From: Lojkania enalia
Taxonomy: Eukaryota > Ascomycota > Dothideomycetes > Pleosporales
Assembly (NCBI GenBank): GCA_010094045.1
Contig: ML986629.1
Coordinates: 1 to 64,000 of the forward strand
Direction: 5' to 3'
Length of the DNA: 64,000 nucleotides
The translations under genes and the position numbers were made by a program. The notes under the pieces are model-generated. The model did not search any database, was not told the origin of the DNA, and saw only the letters and a list, made by a program, of their open reading frames with translations. Of the stretch, positions 33,397-44,385 are shown in pieces (the stretch's first letter is position 1; every line of letters begins with the position of its first letter).

Positions 33397-36300
33397 GGCA
33401 GGCGGGGATGGCTGCAGAAGCTGGGTCTGGCGTTGGTATTAGATATGCGGGCAGCCAGCAGCCGATATGATGCGTTGACAGGATGAACAAGGAAATGCTT
33501 TACAGTCGCCGCGAAGCGAAAATGTATATCTGCCAGAGATAGTACAAGAAAAGAACAATAGGAAATCTTTTTATTATGCAATTAAGTGAAGACAGCGAAG
33601 GACAACAATGCAACAAGGAAATCCGGCCGTGCACAATGCAATAAAGAAAGGGTGAAGGAAGGTGCAGGTGAAAGACGGGCAGCGTAGTAGATTTGTATTC
33701 TCTCCACACCTTCACGCTGAGGCTTGACTGTTGAAACAAAGCGGCTCTACGTACCGCGAGAATAGCTGAGGACCCATCCGCAGGCCTCATGCAAGGCACC
33801 AATGGCACCTCAAACACGAGACTGCTCGACCAGAAGGTTTCAGCAGCGCATGCGGCCTGTCGTGGCTCGCGCCTGGAACAGGACAGTTTGGGTTGTGCAA
33901 GCGGCCCAAATAGGCGCTCGTGGAGGGGAGACAAGCCTCTAGCGACCAGTCGTTTGCCTGTCGCGCGGTCAGCCTGGGAAAGGCCTAAACAACGCGCTAG
34001 AACAGCCTGAAGAGTAGCGACTGTTATTTTGGACTCGTCGTCATCGATAGGCCGTCACGCAATCGAGCGCATTGGCTGCGCGGCCGTCCTTTGTTCCTCG
34101 ACTTGCGCTCAGTGGGACCACAGCACCCAAGAGACGCCTCAAGGGAAGCACCCTCGTGACGTCACCAGGTGTCGTAGCGGGCGATACTTGACGAGCGCAA
34201 GGGAGCACGACCTCTGGGAGTCGGTCAGCGGCAGAGGGAGTGTTCGAGGTGCCAGAGGATGGCGTGCAGGGCCATTTTGTAGGCTGCAGACTGCGGGCTG
34301 CTGGGCCGCTGCATGGCTGTGGCATCGATGCTGTTCCCTGTTTTTCCCACGACTTAAATCGAACGTCATCCCGGCTTCGCTCTGCAGCCTACCACCACAG
34401 ACTGAGGTGCCACGGTAGATCCCCCGTGAATGCACTTGCGCTTTTCATATCGATGTTTCCTTCGCCGGAGCGTGACGGTTGCTCTGCCATGCCGCCTATG
34501 CTGCCCTGCCGCCGAGGTAGAAACTGTGTGACAGAGTGCTCTTCTCAAAGCCTCTCGCGTCGCCAAGGCGATTGAAGGGGTGGCTGAGGCGTAGCGCTCG
34601 GCTGTGGAGCCGGCATGTGGCTCGTGCTACTTTTTTTTCCTGCCCAATCATCCTCCCGGCGGCTACCGGCCCCAGACGCGGCTCCACTTCGAGCCTCTCT
34701 CGTCGCTTGTCCCTTTGACGATGCCGCTCAGCACTGTTGAGACGCTGTTCTATTCTTGTTGGCACCATTCCTCAAACCTATGTCCCTAGGGAGATAGAAG
34801 TAGGCTATGGCCGGGCCCTTAATTAAAGAACCGTTGCCAAAAACCTAACCTTAGCAGAGGGACAAATGAATTTCTTCTAGTTACGCGGGCCTCCAAGCAG
34901 TGTCTAGGAATCGTTGGTTGGGTTCCTCCAGGGCGGGCTTTGGCAAAGTTCTGCATTGCAAATCCGGCCCGAGATTACCCATGGACGATTTTCACGTACT
35001 ACGACAAACCTGACTGCTATGGAGCTTATGTTTCCTTGGATTGTCCGTCATGGCTTTATGTTGTGCAATCCTTCGACTGGGTGAGGTTCCTACTCCTCCG
35101 CCTTTCGGCATACGTTCATGTTTATTTACGCAAGTCCCCTCATAAATGAATTTCTGTTCCCTTATGCCATCATGTTCCTTCTCCTATCGTCTAATGGCCT
35201 CTCCACGTCGCGCTCTCTTTTGGGAGTTTCAGCATTCACCGTGAAATAACCAAGGTTGACCCCGAGTGAATCTGCTGTGTGATATGCCGCCGCAACACCG
35301 ACGAAGAGATCGAAGTCTATTCCAAAGCCCCAGTGACAGCAAATATTGTCGCCAAATCACAAATCTTGGGAAATCCACGCTGATGGCTAGCTGAAGTGGA
35401 TGAGACCATTAGAGTGTATGTGCTCAAAGATGCACAGATTCTCTTAACACCTGCTTTCCAGTCTATACAGAGGTTCTATTCCTTCCTATATTTTATGGCT
35501 TATACGGATGGGACTCCGAGGCAGTTCCTGAAAGGATTTCTTCACTGTGGACAGGGTGATCGCACTGCACCCGACGTCTCTTAACCTTCTAATTGTGCTT
35601 CCAAGCATGGCTAGAAGAGCTTCTGGAGTTTATTTAGCCACAACCATCCCACTCTATGTATAGCTCTGGGGTCTTTAAGTCCTGTTCTTTGGTGGCCTAT
35701 GTTCCCGTGAGCCGTCGTCATTTGATCGTTTTGGCTCTTCACCGGGACTTGGCATGGCCGCGTTCAAAGCTTTCACCCACGCCCATAGCTCACCACGCGG
35801 TATGATACCGCCTCCCCGTTCTCCAAATCTAGCTCTCTCTTCGTCAATTCGCTGCACTCTTTTTTCTTGAAACAACCTCCGCACCGCAACACCTCTACCG
35901 TCCTAACCTCGACTCGCTCGCGTTCGTTTTTATTAGTTTCTCTCAGTCTCGCACTTGTTCGTATGTTGAGAGCAACTTTCGTTTTTGAAGAATTGGTCAA
36001 TCGCCTGAAATTCGGACGTGATTTCTTAGTTTTCCTGCGAAGAACCCCACATCTCTCGCGCGGAGAGCACATGAATGCTGGCTCACCGCTAAGGTGGCAT
36101 TGTAAGTCTCTCACCAAAAGCCTATAATAGCAGGCGAAGGCACGCGCGTCTATTACCACGCTCTAAAATCAGATCTCCGGAAATTTCCAGAGTATCTAAC
36201 TTACTAGATCTAGGCAACTAGATCCAGGCAACCTTCCTCACTCTCAATCGACTTCTAGGAAACCTTTCAGCGAGCCCTTCAAGCCTTCATACTTACCTCG

Positions 36301-36999
36301 AACTTGGAGCCTCAGCTCCTAAGGCGTCACATCCGGGCTCCGGAATTCCTTAGGACATATGCTCTTTCCGTCCGTGACACCATCAAGATCTGTTCTCCAA
36401 GCTACACATTTAGTCTCTGAGAGCCCACATCCTTCACAGTGCTTGAGCAACCTAGCGATTCTTTCAAGTGAGATACCGGAGTGCAACTGTGGGCAATAAC
36501 ATTAGAGGAGCAAGGCTTGATTGGGAGAGCCCAAGGTACGTGGTCCATTAAGTATAGCGCAGTATAAGGTTTGTGGTCGGCGGTGAGGCCTCTCTATCCT
36601 ATTACTGATTTGACACCGCCTGCTGTAATTTCTAGGTCTCGGAGAAGGCTACCAAGATCACACTCGCTGCGTACTTCGACTAGCGGGACACTGCTCCATA
36701 TTGACCGCCAGATACTCGTTGAACATAGTAGCTAACAGAAAAAGTTTCTGACTGGGTTGCTAGTTGGAGACAGTGAGAGAGGTGTGGCTGTCGAGTCACA
36801 CGTTTGGAACTCCACACCAACAGAACATTTCACACCTCGCAGCTGTCTCTGTTATCAACACAGATAATATACGGATCTGGCAGGAGGCTATCCATCGACT
36901 CTGTCCAAATACGCAGAAAATACCAAATACGAGCAATCGGAGCTGTCCATCGCGAGACTCATCGAGATCCTCCACCCTCGCTATCCTTCATACTTCCAC
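33397..36999. other. Long gene-poor stretch
   Basis: About 3.6 kb with no supported gene. The part from 33780 to 34720 is GC-rich, with overlapping open frames on both strands that look like composition artefacts. Around 35675-35884 the minus strand has an open stretch (GELWAWVKALNAAMPSPGEE) that reads like protein but has no clear start, partner exon or family. From 35200 on the sequence is nondescript. No RNA gene or repeat was recognised. Confidence 0.4.
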
Positions 37000-37970
37000 A
37001 TGGCTTACCGAAGCAATCGCATTCGTGAAAGCCGCACGGAAAACAGTAGTCCCGGACCCATCGACAGCCCTACCAATTCTGATACGACAGGGGATTTCGG
37101 CGATGAAGGCCCTTGCTCCGACCACGACGACGTTCCTCGATATAGACACGACCGTGTTTCTCGACACATATATCAAAGCCACAGCAATCACTCTAGCTTC
37201 CGTAGCTCACGCACCTGGATGGCCCGAGAACCGAGGGAGCACCAGGAATTCCTTGTTGTGCGTAATGCAATGAGGCGCCTCTTTAAAAAGTCAGACGTAG
37301 CGCAGTGGAAATTCCCCGACTATGTTGCGCATCGCAGCGCCATGGTGGCTGCGGAGAAAGAGAGACTGAGCCGTGAGGTCGAATTTCGGCAAGAAGAGAA
37401 GGAGAAGAAGGTTCCCCTGGTCACTCAACCTTTCTACAGCAACCCTAGGATTCTTGAAGGAAATTTGGCAGCGGTACTTCATGTACCAACCATTTGGTGT
37501 GTAGATTGGCAAAATGGTACGTAATATTGATCCTCACTAGCATACTAAAGTGTCCTAAAGTTTAGCGAACATTCGCCTGTGATGTTTCGCAAATACTCAT
37601 GACCCTAGTCGGATAACAGGCTTGCTGTCGTGCCTCTTTCCTTTAACTGGGGATGTTTGCTGACAGTTCCCTACAATCAGGAAAGGACGAAATTGCACCT
37701 TGGCCTTCATACGCCGAGATGAAGTGGGAGGGTGACGATCGAGCAAAAACCGACGTGTGGCGGTTCCCTCCTATACCTCGCGAAATGGGGGCTCCAGGTA
37801 TTGCTTGGAACCAACTCCAAGCAGTTGAACAATATGATTTGGACAAAACGTGGCTCGTTCCTACGATGGAAGACATCTTCTTGCCTGTCGACGAAATTGA
37901 TAATGACGTCAAATATGACCTAATTACCAAAGAGCTTGAAGATGCTATCAACGCATCAATCGAATGCTAG
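37000..37970 (+). CDS. Unrecognised two-exon protein
   Basis: I do not recognise this family. Exon 1 is 37000-37516, intron 37517-37680 (164 nt, GTACGT...CAATCAG), exon 2 is 37681-37970, giving 268 aa. The join AAT-G/GA restores WQNGKDEIAPWPSYAEMKWE in a single frame, which supports a true intron. The N-terminal ~80 residues are disordered, rich in Ser, Arg, Asp and His. A charged helical segment follows (VAAEKERLSREVEFRQEEKE), then a compact Trp-rich C-terminal part (PWPSYAEMKWEGDD, DVWRFPPIPREMGAPG, LDKTWLVPTMEDIFLP) ending in Cys. No signal peptide or membrane helix. The intron is longer than others here, so the acceptor could differ. A cytosolic or nuclear protein is likely; the function is unknown. 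Confidence 0.6.
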
Positions 37971-39508
37971 TCCGCACGCACTAGTTCGAGGCAATCTGAG
38001 TGATTGCTACCTTATAAATCACGAGTCAGAACACCTTCGCGATGATTTGGTGCGCCTTCCATTGACAGAAATACTGAACATTCTGTCGTCGTCACTGATA
38101 TCCAACTCAGCCTGCTACGATATTGTTTGCGGAATTATCTTCGGTATACAAATTGCAATCTCATGGTAGCTCTCTTATTTCCGGTCTCTCTTCGTGGGAG
38201 CTTCCCGGAATCTCGATACCCTAGATTCGCGAAATGACTATTAAGCTCAACCCCGAGGAAGCATCGAGGAAGATCTACCGTGTCTCTTTAATTTACATTC
38301 AGTCTAGTCATTTTCTTCATGGGTATCAATCCTTACAATCCGACTATTTCCATGTGACTTTTTGGTTTTCTACCATGGTTAAGGGGAACTGTCAAAACTT
38401 CTGCTGCTGCCACTGGACATTTCAAACAAGGCACTCCGTTATGAGCAAATGATCGGTATTTTGCGGCATTAAATATGAAGGGCGATAAGTGACGATATTT
38501 ATATTGGAGTTCGGATTGAGGCATCTTCTATCATGGAAATTGCATAACAAGGCGTCTATCTTTCACACAACTTGCATGGGGATTTCCCAAGTAGTTTACT
38601 TTCTTGGATAATTCCTCTCTCATTTTTCATTTCTTTTCTTCACATTTGACACCCCCTTTCCCTTTTTCACTTCCTCAAATATATCTCGGCGTGCTCTCTT
38701 GTTGTTCACCGATTCATTCCTCACGGAGTAAATGCCGGCATTAGACATGCATTTCTCACTTTTAATCTCCTCTACTACACGGATTAGGGTATATTCAAGA
38801 CTTTCTCTTGGGCCTCTATCTAGTATGGACGGCACGGTTAGGTAGTTTGGTTACTGCAACCTTTCAGCATCTATACGACTATCCAGTTCGCGCATGTACA
38901 ATAGGAATATTGTGACCGAGTGTGCCGCGTGACGTGTACAAGAGAGAGACTAATCACGAATACTTGAAGCTAGATTGGAGAAGCTCGGGGCGTCCAAGAC
39001 GACGAGGGTATGCCGGGGAAGTACGTCAGCAACAAGGCCCCAGGCATCTCCCAAAGCAATTGCGTTTAGGACACAGCTTGGTGTATTTATCTATGAATTA
39101 GCGGTCATGGCAAGTTTGGAGTCGTTTGGCTGAGGTAGCCCTTTTCAGCAACTGAAAGGACAGGCTCCAATGGAGAATCAAGGTCGTAAAGTCTTCGAAT
39201 GCGTTCTCTAGGACCTCAAATCCCCAACGATTATGAAGAGGATGTATCTATTTAGAACTGACAAATGACCGGAAAGAAAACTCTCCATTTACCATATTTG
39301 CCAATTACAGTCGCGATGACTAATTGGCATACATCCAACGTAGTGTTACGGTATTTCGCTTCATCGGACTAGCTGTCGTCACTTGAATTCTCCATGCCCC
39401 TATCTAGCTACCTGGAGTTGGGACACCGCGCATTGTAGTTTTAGCCTTTATATCTAGCAGCCAAATAGAAGGCACGATGCCTTCCCATCCTTTTCTTTAC
39501 AAGTCATC
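37971..39508. other. Intergenic, no gene seen
   Basis: About 1.5 kb between the unknown gene and the P450 relic. It is AT-leaning with short open frames only. T- and C-rich tracts occur near 38620-38700. Nothing is supported. Confidence 0.45.
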
Positions 39509-40938
39509 ATGGCCCACTTTACTATCAAATAGTCAGGCATCGTCTTGGTCTCATTTCTCGTCACGCGCCGTATATATTACGAGATTACGACAGGATCAAG
39601 GCAAAGAGGCTTGAAAAGAAAACATGGATGCTTGCCGCCAAAGACGTATCTCGTCAAAGACCCGATCCTTGCGTTGGAATTTATGCGCACAATCTCAAAA
39701 GCAATCATGGAGCATAGGTTCTTCGAGTTTTGGAGGTCAAGTCTAATTACGCACAATACCCCACACGAGCACCCAGAAGCTTCTTTCCTAGCGGTTTTTG
39801 ATCGACGACCCCGAGAACGCAAAGACAATGCTAACCGCAGGCTTCAACAAATGGAGCGTAGGAGCCAACCGCACGAAGCTCATGTCTCCTATCCTGGGAA
39901 ATGGCATCTTCACCACCAAGGGCGTCGCCGAGGAATACACATGAGATATGCTACGCCCGTGCATCGAGGGTTCGCAAGTTGTAGACATCTTCATTATGGA
40001 AAAACATGCCTACGGTTTTATTGAATTGACACTAAAAGATGGGACAACGATTGACTTCCAGCCATTGTTCCATAAGCTATCACTCGACATCGCCTCAGAT
40101 TTCCTTTTCGGTAGAAGCACGAATGTACTAAATCAGCATAAGGATGATAAGGCTGTCGAAGAGTTTGTGAAAGCGTTTGAGAACTGCATAAGCCCGCACG
40201 AATGCGACATAGTCAAGAAATTCGGTGCTCTCAGAGAGTTCCCTCCAGATAGTCAGTTCAAGAGATTTGTCAAAACTACTTGCGCCACGTTGGTCCACCC
40301 TAGTAACTTCCACAATAATTCTTTTTTTTAGAATTATCCCTCGGGTACCCAGCTTTGCCATCAAACGGGATACGTCTGTTTTCTCATCAATCCTCCTTAA
40401 TCCTTTCATGCTTTCTCTTCTTTCCATGGGCCACAAGCCTACCATATTCTTTTGATGTGATAATCCTATTGAGATTCTTTTCTATCCTTTGCCGATAACA
40501 TTGTTGATGTGGAAATCGTCGCTAGCCCCAACAAAGAGCCGTATTCAAAACCGCATTGTTATTCCTTCCTTACCGAGTCGCTGTCTCAGACCTCGGACCG
40601 CGAACAAATTGGCTCTGAGCCAATGAATATAATTGTCCCTGGCTATGACACAACAGCTTCGCTTCTTACGAACTTGATCTGGCAACTATCTAGAGAGCCA
40701 AAGATCCTCGCTCGCCCCCGACAAGGAATGCACGAGCATGTCGGTGAGGACGTCCCGACGTACGAGCAATTGAAAGACATGCCTTACTTAAAGGCTGTTA
40801 TCAACGAAATTCAACGACTCTATCCCATTGTTCCTTCGGATTCTCGCCAGGCCGCGCAAGACATAGTCTTACCTCGAGCCGGTTCTGACGGCAACGCCCA
40901 AACCTTCCCCCCCCCCCCAAGGGCGTATACGTCGGATA

Positions 40939-41100
40939 CGTTGAAAAGGAAGTGGGTAAAATAGTTTATTGCTGAGGCTACTGGCAGAAGCCACCTATAT
41001 ACTGCTAGACCAGCGTTACGCGTGATCATGTAAATAGTATACTGAGTAACTTGCTCCTGCCGATCATCCAAGGAGGCAATTGCAATTGCCTCATCTAATA
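40939..41100. mobile_element. Possible solo LTR in P450 relic
   Basis: A 162-bp block that splits the P450 coding frame. It is flanked by identical GGATA (40934-40938 and 41101-41105), a 5-bp target duplication of the size left by LTR retrotransposons. Removing it together with one copy restores KGVYVGYHSIHRWKDIFGPD. The block holds a TATATA-like step (CTATATACTG). Its ends (CGTTG...CTAATA) are one change each from the TG...CA ends of LTRs. No second copy was seen in the window. Confidence 0.5.
41073..41092. repeat. Perfect 20-bp palindrome
   Basis: GAGGCAATTG followed directly by its reverse complement CAATTGCCTC, inside the putative solo LTR. It could be part of the element's own signals. 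Confidence 0.85.
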
Positions 41101-41330
41101 GGATATCACTCGATTCATCGGTGGAAGGATATATTTGGCCCTGATGCCGAGTCTTTTGATCCTGCTCGCTGGCTCGATGACAAGCATCCTTCGCCTCCAT
41201 TGCGACCTGACTAGGCGTACCTACCGTTCAATGAGGGACCGAGGATTTGCATCGGCCAACAATTCGCGCTTAATAAGGCAGTTTTTTTCATTTGCGGCAG
41301 TTGTAAACATTCCCGGTGCTAGAATCTAGG

Positions 41331-42026
41331 GATGACGAGGCATGGAGAGAGAAGGTAACCTTAACCTCTATCAATTTACGAGGGTGTAAGGTGGAACTGA
41401 AGACTGTTAGTTGAACCGGTATGATACTACTGACTCACCCTCGTACCATTTTGACCGAATGTGAGAGGTACGAATAACTTACTATTAGCTTCGAGAAGGA
41501 TGTGCCATTCAAAGACATGCACACCGTTGTTTTATGCAGATTTTCCGCGGGCCTCTTCCTACGGCATCCCACTTCTGTTCGGAAATATTTGGTTGCTCTC
41601 ATCAAGTTTAGTTACTCTGATCAATGAATTTTATGAATTCAGGTAACTGCAGAATGAAGGAGTGGAATATTCTGGTTATCGGGCTCCAGAAAACACTATT
41701 TTTTTTTTTTTTAATGTCTATCCTCGAAGCCCGCCAGTGTAAACCGTTCACATAATTATGATGGAAGATGATCGGTCTATCAACATCCGCCGAAGCCCCT
41801 ACATTACATCAACAAACCGTTCAAATTTGAATCCTTTACATCGAATGAGAGTAAACCCGAAACCATTCCAGCTGGCACTATCTGTCCGTCAACACCAAAA
41901 TTGTATCAACAGAGCAACCGGAATCGGATTGCTTAAACCTAGAGCCCTACACCCCATCTTTACAGCATAAAGGCCCCACACAATAGTTGAAACAAATCCT
42001 TCAAGATTTCGTCACCGTGAGCGGAC
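41331..42026. other. Intergenic with poly-T tract
   Basis: No gene seen. A run of 14 T lies at 41699-41712. The right end should be the 3'UTR of the RGG-rich protein gene. Confidence 0.45.
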
Positions 42027-43619
42027 TCACTGTTCCATGGCCTCGGAGTTATTGCCGATGCCATTGCCGTGGTCCCGGTCGCCCCTCCTCATCCTCGGAT
42101 CCTGCAGGAGGCTGAGAAGATGCTCGCCCTGGATCTGCTGGAGCATACCAGCCTTCTCCTCGGCGCGAGCACGGGCGATGGCTGTTTGGCGGCCGACTCG
42201 CCCGTGAGCGACGCCGTATCCGCGACCACGCATGCCGTTGTTGAAGTAGCCCCGCCTACGACCAGAGCTGAAAATGAAGTTGCCTCGTCCGCAAGGAGCG
42301 CTAGAACCTGAGCCTAGGGCGTTTGTAGGGCGGGCATAGTGAGGAAGGGCGCATCGACCTTGAGTGAAGCCCCCTCGATGCTTTATCGATCTACCGCGGA
42401 AGCTCGAAGTATGGTCGTGCCTATGGCCGCTAAAGTTGTTGAAGGGTCGCTGACGGAAGCCGCCGGTGCGGCATCCATGTCCGTAGGCAGGGCATAAAGA
42501 GAAAGACTGGCTAGTGTTTGCTCCACCAGAACCTCGATAAGTATCGCCGAGTCCAGGCCCGTAACTACCGCGTCCACCACCGTTAGTGCTGTGGGCTACG
42601 CTGACTTGATTGACGATCTCGAGGATTCGGTCCAGATGGCGAGCGGCCTTGATCTTCTTGGACTCGGGTCTCACTCCACGCTCTAGTTCCCGGACAATGG
42701 CGGCGTCCTTGTCGTCCCGGACCACGATGATGACATACATAGGCAGAAAATGGTACGCAGGTACCGCCTCGCGCATACCGCCATTGCCGCAGATTTTGCA
42801 GTTGAAGTCGCCGTCCAAGAGGTTGACACGCGATTGCTGGTGCACCATCTGCTTGTATCCCTCCTTCATGGCTCGGGCCATTTCCAATTTCTCCTGGGTC
42901 CCCTGGGCTTCCAGTTCCTGGACGAAGCGCGAGACTGTAGCATGTGAGCGTTGGACAAGCGTGAACATCTTCGCAACCATCTCATTGCCGAGTACTGTCT
43001 GCATGCCCACGCAGTTGGCTGCACACTGCTCTGCGTCACGTGGCACAGCGACCGTGTGGCCACAGTTCAGGAGATGAATGCGTGACTTAGAGCAGTGGCA
43101 TGAGCGCGTCTCCATTTGCGGCGCAAGCAAGTGCTGTTCACGGGGGGCCTTTTGAGCGCTAATGGGGGCCCACCCCATGAATGGCGCTGGAAGAGTCGTA
43201 ATGCTGAAATAGAGGCCCTTGCTACGCTTGTACACAATGTGGTCATGCATTTGGACTGCAGTTGGCTGACCGTTGAACTCGTAATGGGGAAGCGCAGCCG
43301 GCCCCTTTGGCGCGTGCATGAGGGCTGGCGTTATTGACGCGTAAGTTAATTGTTCAGAGATGTGCTGGACTGGCGAGAGGAATGAGGAACCAGTTGAACC
43401 GTTCAAAGCTAGTGGGGGTTGGAGAATTTCAGAGTTGGAAGATGACACACCGTTCTCAAAACCATTGTTAAGGGATTCCGTACAGGTGCCGTCGGAGGAG
43501 AAAGCATTGATGAATCTAGTGGCAGGATCTGAATTGTGACTCCATTCCTCCATTTGCATGTCTTCGTTGCGGACATAAGGCTTCCCCTGGGTGTTGGGGT
43601 TGTTGTTGTTGGTCGACAT
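42027..43619 (-). CDS. Unrecognised protein with Cys/His motif and Arg-Gly-rich tail
   Basis: I cannot name this family. Single exon, 530 aa, with an Asn-rich start (MSTNNNNPNTQGKPYV). The first ~150 residues are disordered. Near residue 170 is a compact Cys/His cluster (SCHCSKSRIHLLNCGHTVAV...CAANC) that could bind zinc, and a second pair (CKICGNGG) lies ~80 residues on, after a helical stretch (MFTLVQRSHATVSRFVQELE). The C-terminal ~200 residues are rich in Arg, Gly, Ser and Phe (many RGG, GRG and FRGR units), as in RNA-binding or condensate-forming proteins. The very end is helical (AIARARAEEKAGMLQQIQGE). A nuclear or RNA-related role is inference from composition only. Confidence 0.65.
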   Translation of the reverse strand: MSTNNNNPNTQGKPYVRNEDMQMEEWSHNSDPATRFINAFSSDGTCTESLNNGFENGVSSSNSEILQPPLALNGSTGSSFLSPVQHISEQLTYASITPALMHAPKGPAALPHYEFNGQPTAVQMHDHIVYKRSKGLYFSITTLPAPFMGWAPISAQKAPREQHLLAPQMETRSCHCSKSRIHLLNCGHTVAVPRDAEQCAANCVGMQTVLGNEMVAKMFTLVQRSHATVSRFVQELEAQGTQEKLEMARAMKEGYKQMVHQQSRVNLLDGDFNCKICGNGGMREAVPAYHFLPMYVIIVVRDDKDAAIVRELERGVRPESKKIKAARHLDRILEIVNQVSVAHSTNGGGRGSYGPGLGDTYRGSGGANTSQSFSLCPAYGHGCRTGGFRQRPFNNFSGHRHDHTSSFRGRSIKHRGGFTQGRCALPHYARPTNALGSGSSAPCGRGNFIFSSGRRRGYFNNGMRGRGYGVAHGRVGRQTAIARARAEEKAGMLQQIQGEHLLSLLQDPRMRRGDRDHGNGIGNNSEAMEQ

Positions 43620-44385
43620 TGCTTAATTCTGTCTTGACAATGCAGGTAGTGTTGACTATAGTGGAGGGGGTAGGAAAGAAAGAGAAAAGAAGGGGGAGGG
43701 GGGGCATGTTTATATATGCATGACCCCGATCGAGAAGAGAGCGGAGAACGATAGAACCAGGAGGCGGAGAGTGACCATAATCATGGTAGGAGGATAGTGA
43801 CCGGTCAAAAATGCTGTAATGTGAAGAGCAGGCGGATTATGAATCACAAAGTCACTCCAGACTGCGAGCTTTTCGGTGAAAGTTTCTGCATACAAAGGGT
43901 ATGACGGATGCTAGCGGTGAAACAAAAAAGGATTTGCGGCCTTATTTTTCTGAGGCGTATTGTAGATCTACGATCTCATAAAGCTTTCGTTTATTTCGAA
44001 CAGCGAATAAGGGCAATACTCACCACCACGATCATAGTCACTTCAAAATTAGGATTGGCTTTTACGGTAGCGGCATAGTGAGGATGTTATCACGGTATCA
44101 CAGGTAATGCTTGCTAAAACTCTGTCGAACTAAACATGTTAACCGCGGTGACAGGTCTCCTCTCACGACTACTTAGCTCTGACAACCTGGAACTTTGTTA
44201 ATCGAGCATCACTTCCTCAACGTAGCACGGTATAAGTCTCATATTGTATCTATTTCTAGAACTAGTATCGAACCATTCACACGAAGATTTACCCGTTCCG
44301 GTAAACTAAGTCGCTCTAAAAGGCCGCGTCTTTTGACAAACAACCTCCTACCAAATGTCCGTAATACTCTTAAGCCGTCTCTTAC
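43620..44385. other. Intergenic, no gene seen
   Basis: Promoter side of the 42027-43619 gene and the 3' side of the next minus-strand gene. The minus strand is C/T-rich just upstream of the start codon (43650-43705), as is common in fungal promoters. Nothing else was found. Confidence 0.45.

Larger units (their letters stand above)
39509..41330 (+). pseudogene. CYP52-like cytochrome P450 pseudogene
   Basis: Broken copy of a CYP52-type P450, a fungal family that omega-hydroxylates alkanes and fatty acids. Pieces in order: KRKHGCLPPKTYLVKDPIL near 39610; FLIDDPENAKTMLTAGFNKW near 39797; MLRPCIEGSQVVDIF and IDFQPLFHKLSLDIASDFLF near 39945-40110; the I-helix PGYDTTASLLTNLIWQLSRE near 40640; PTYEQLKDMPYLKAVINEIQ with the ExxR motif (EIQR) near 40810; and the haem loop [10 protein letters not shown] at 41227-41256. 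Lesions: TAG at 39530, a frameshift near 39797, TGA at 39942, a degraded part 40275-40560, a frame loss at a 12-C run (40907-40918), an insertion at 40939-41100 and TAG at 41212. It cannot make a working enzyme. The ATG at 39509 is the likely old start. Confidence 0.88.

Noticed and set aside
34029..34768. Open frames in the GC-rich block near 34 kb
   Set aside because: Both strands are open over the same bases with Arg/Ser/Pro-rich products and no family resemblance.
35675..35884. Minus-strand open stretch ending in EHRPPKNRT
   Set aside because: It reads partly like protein, but I found no start, no partner exon and no family, so it is not called as a gene.
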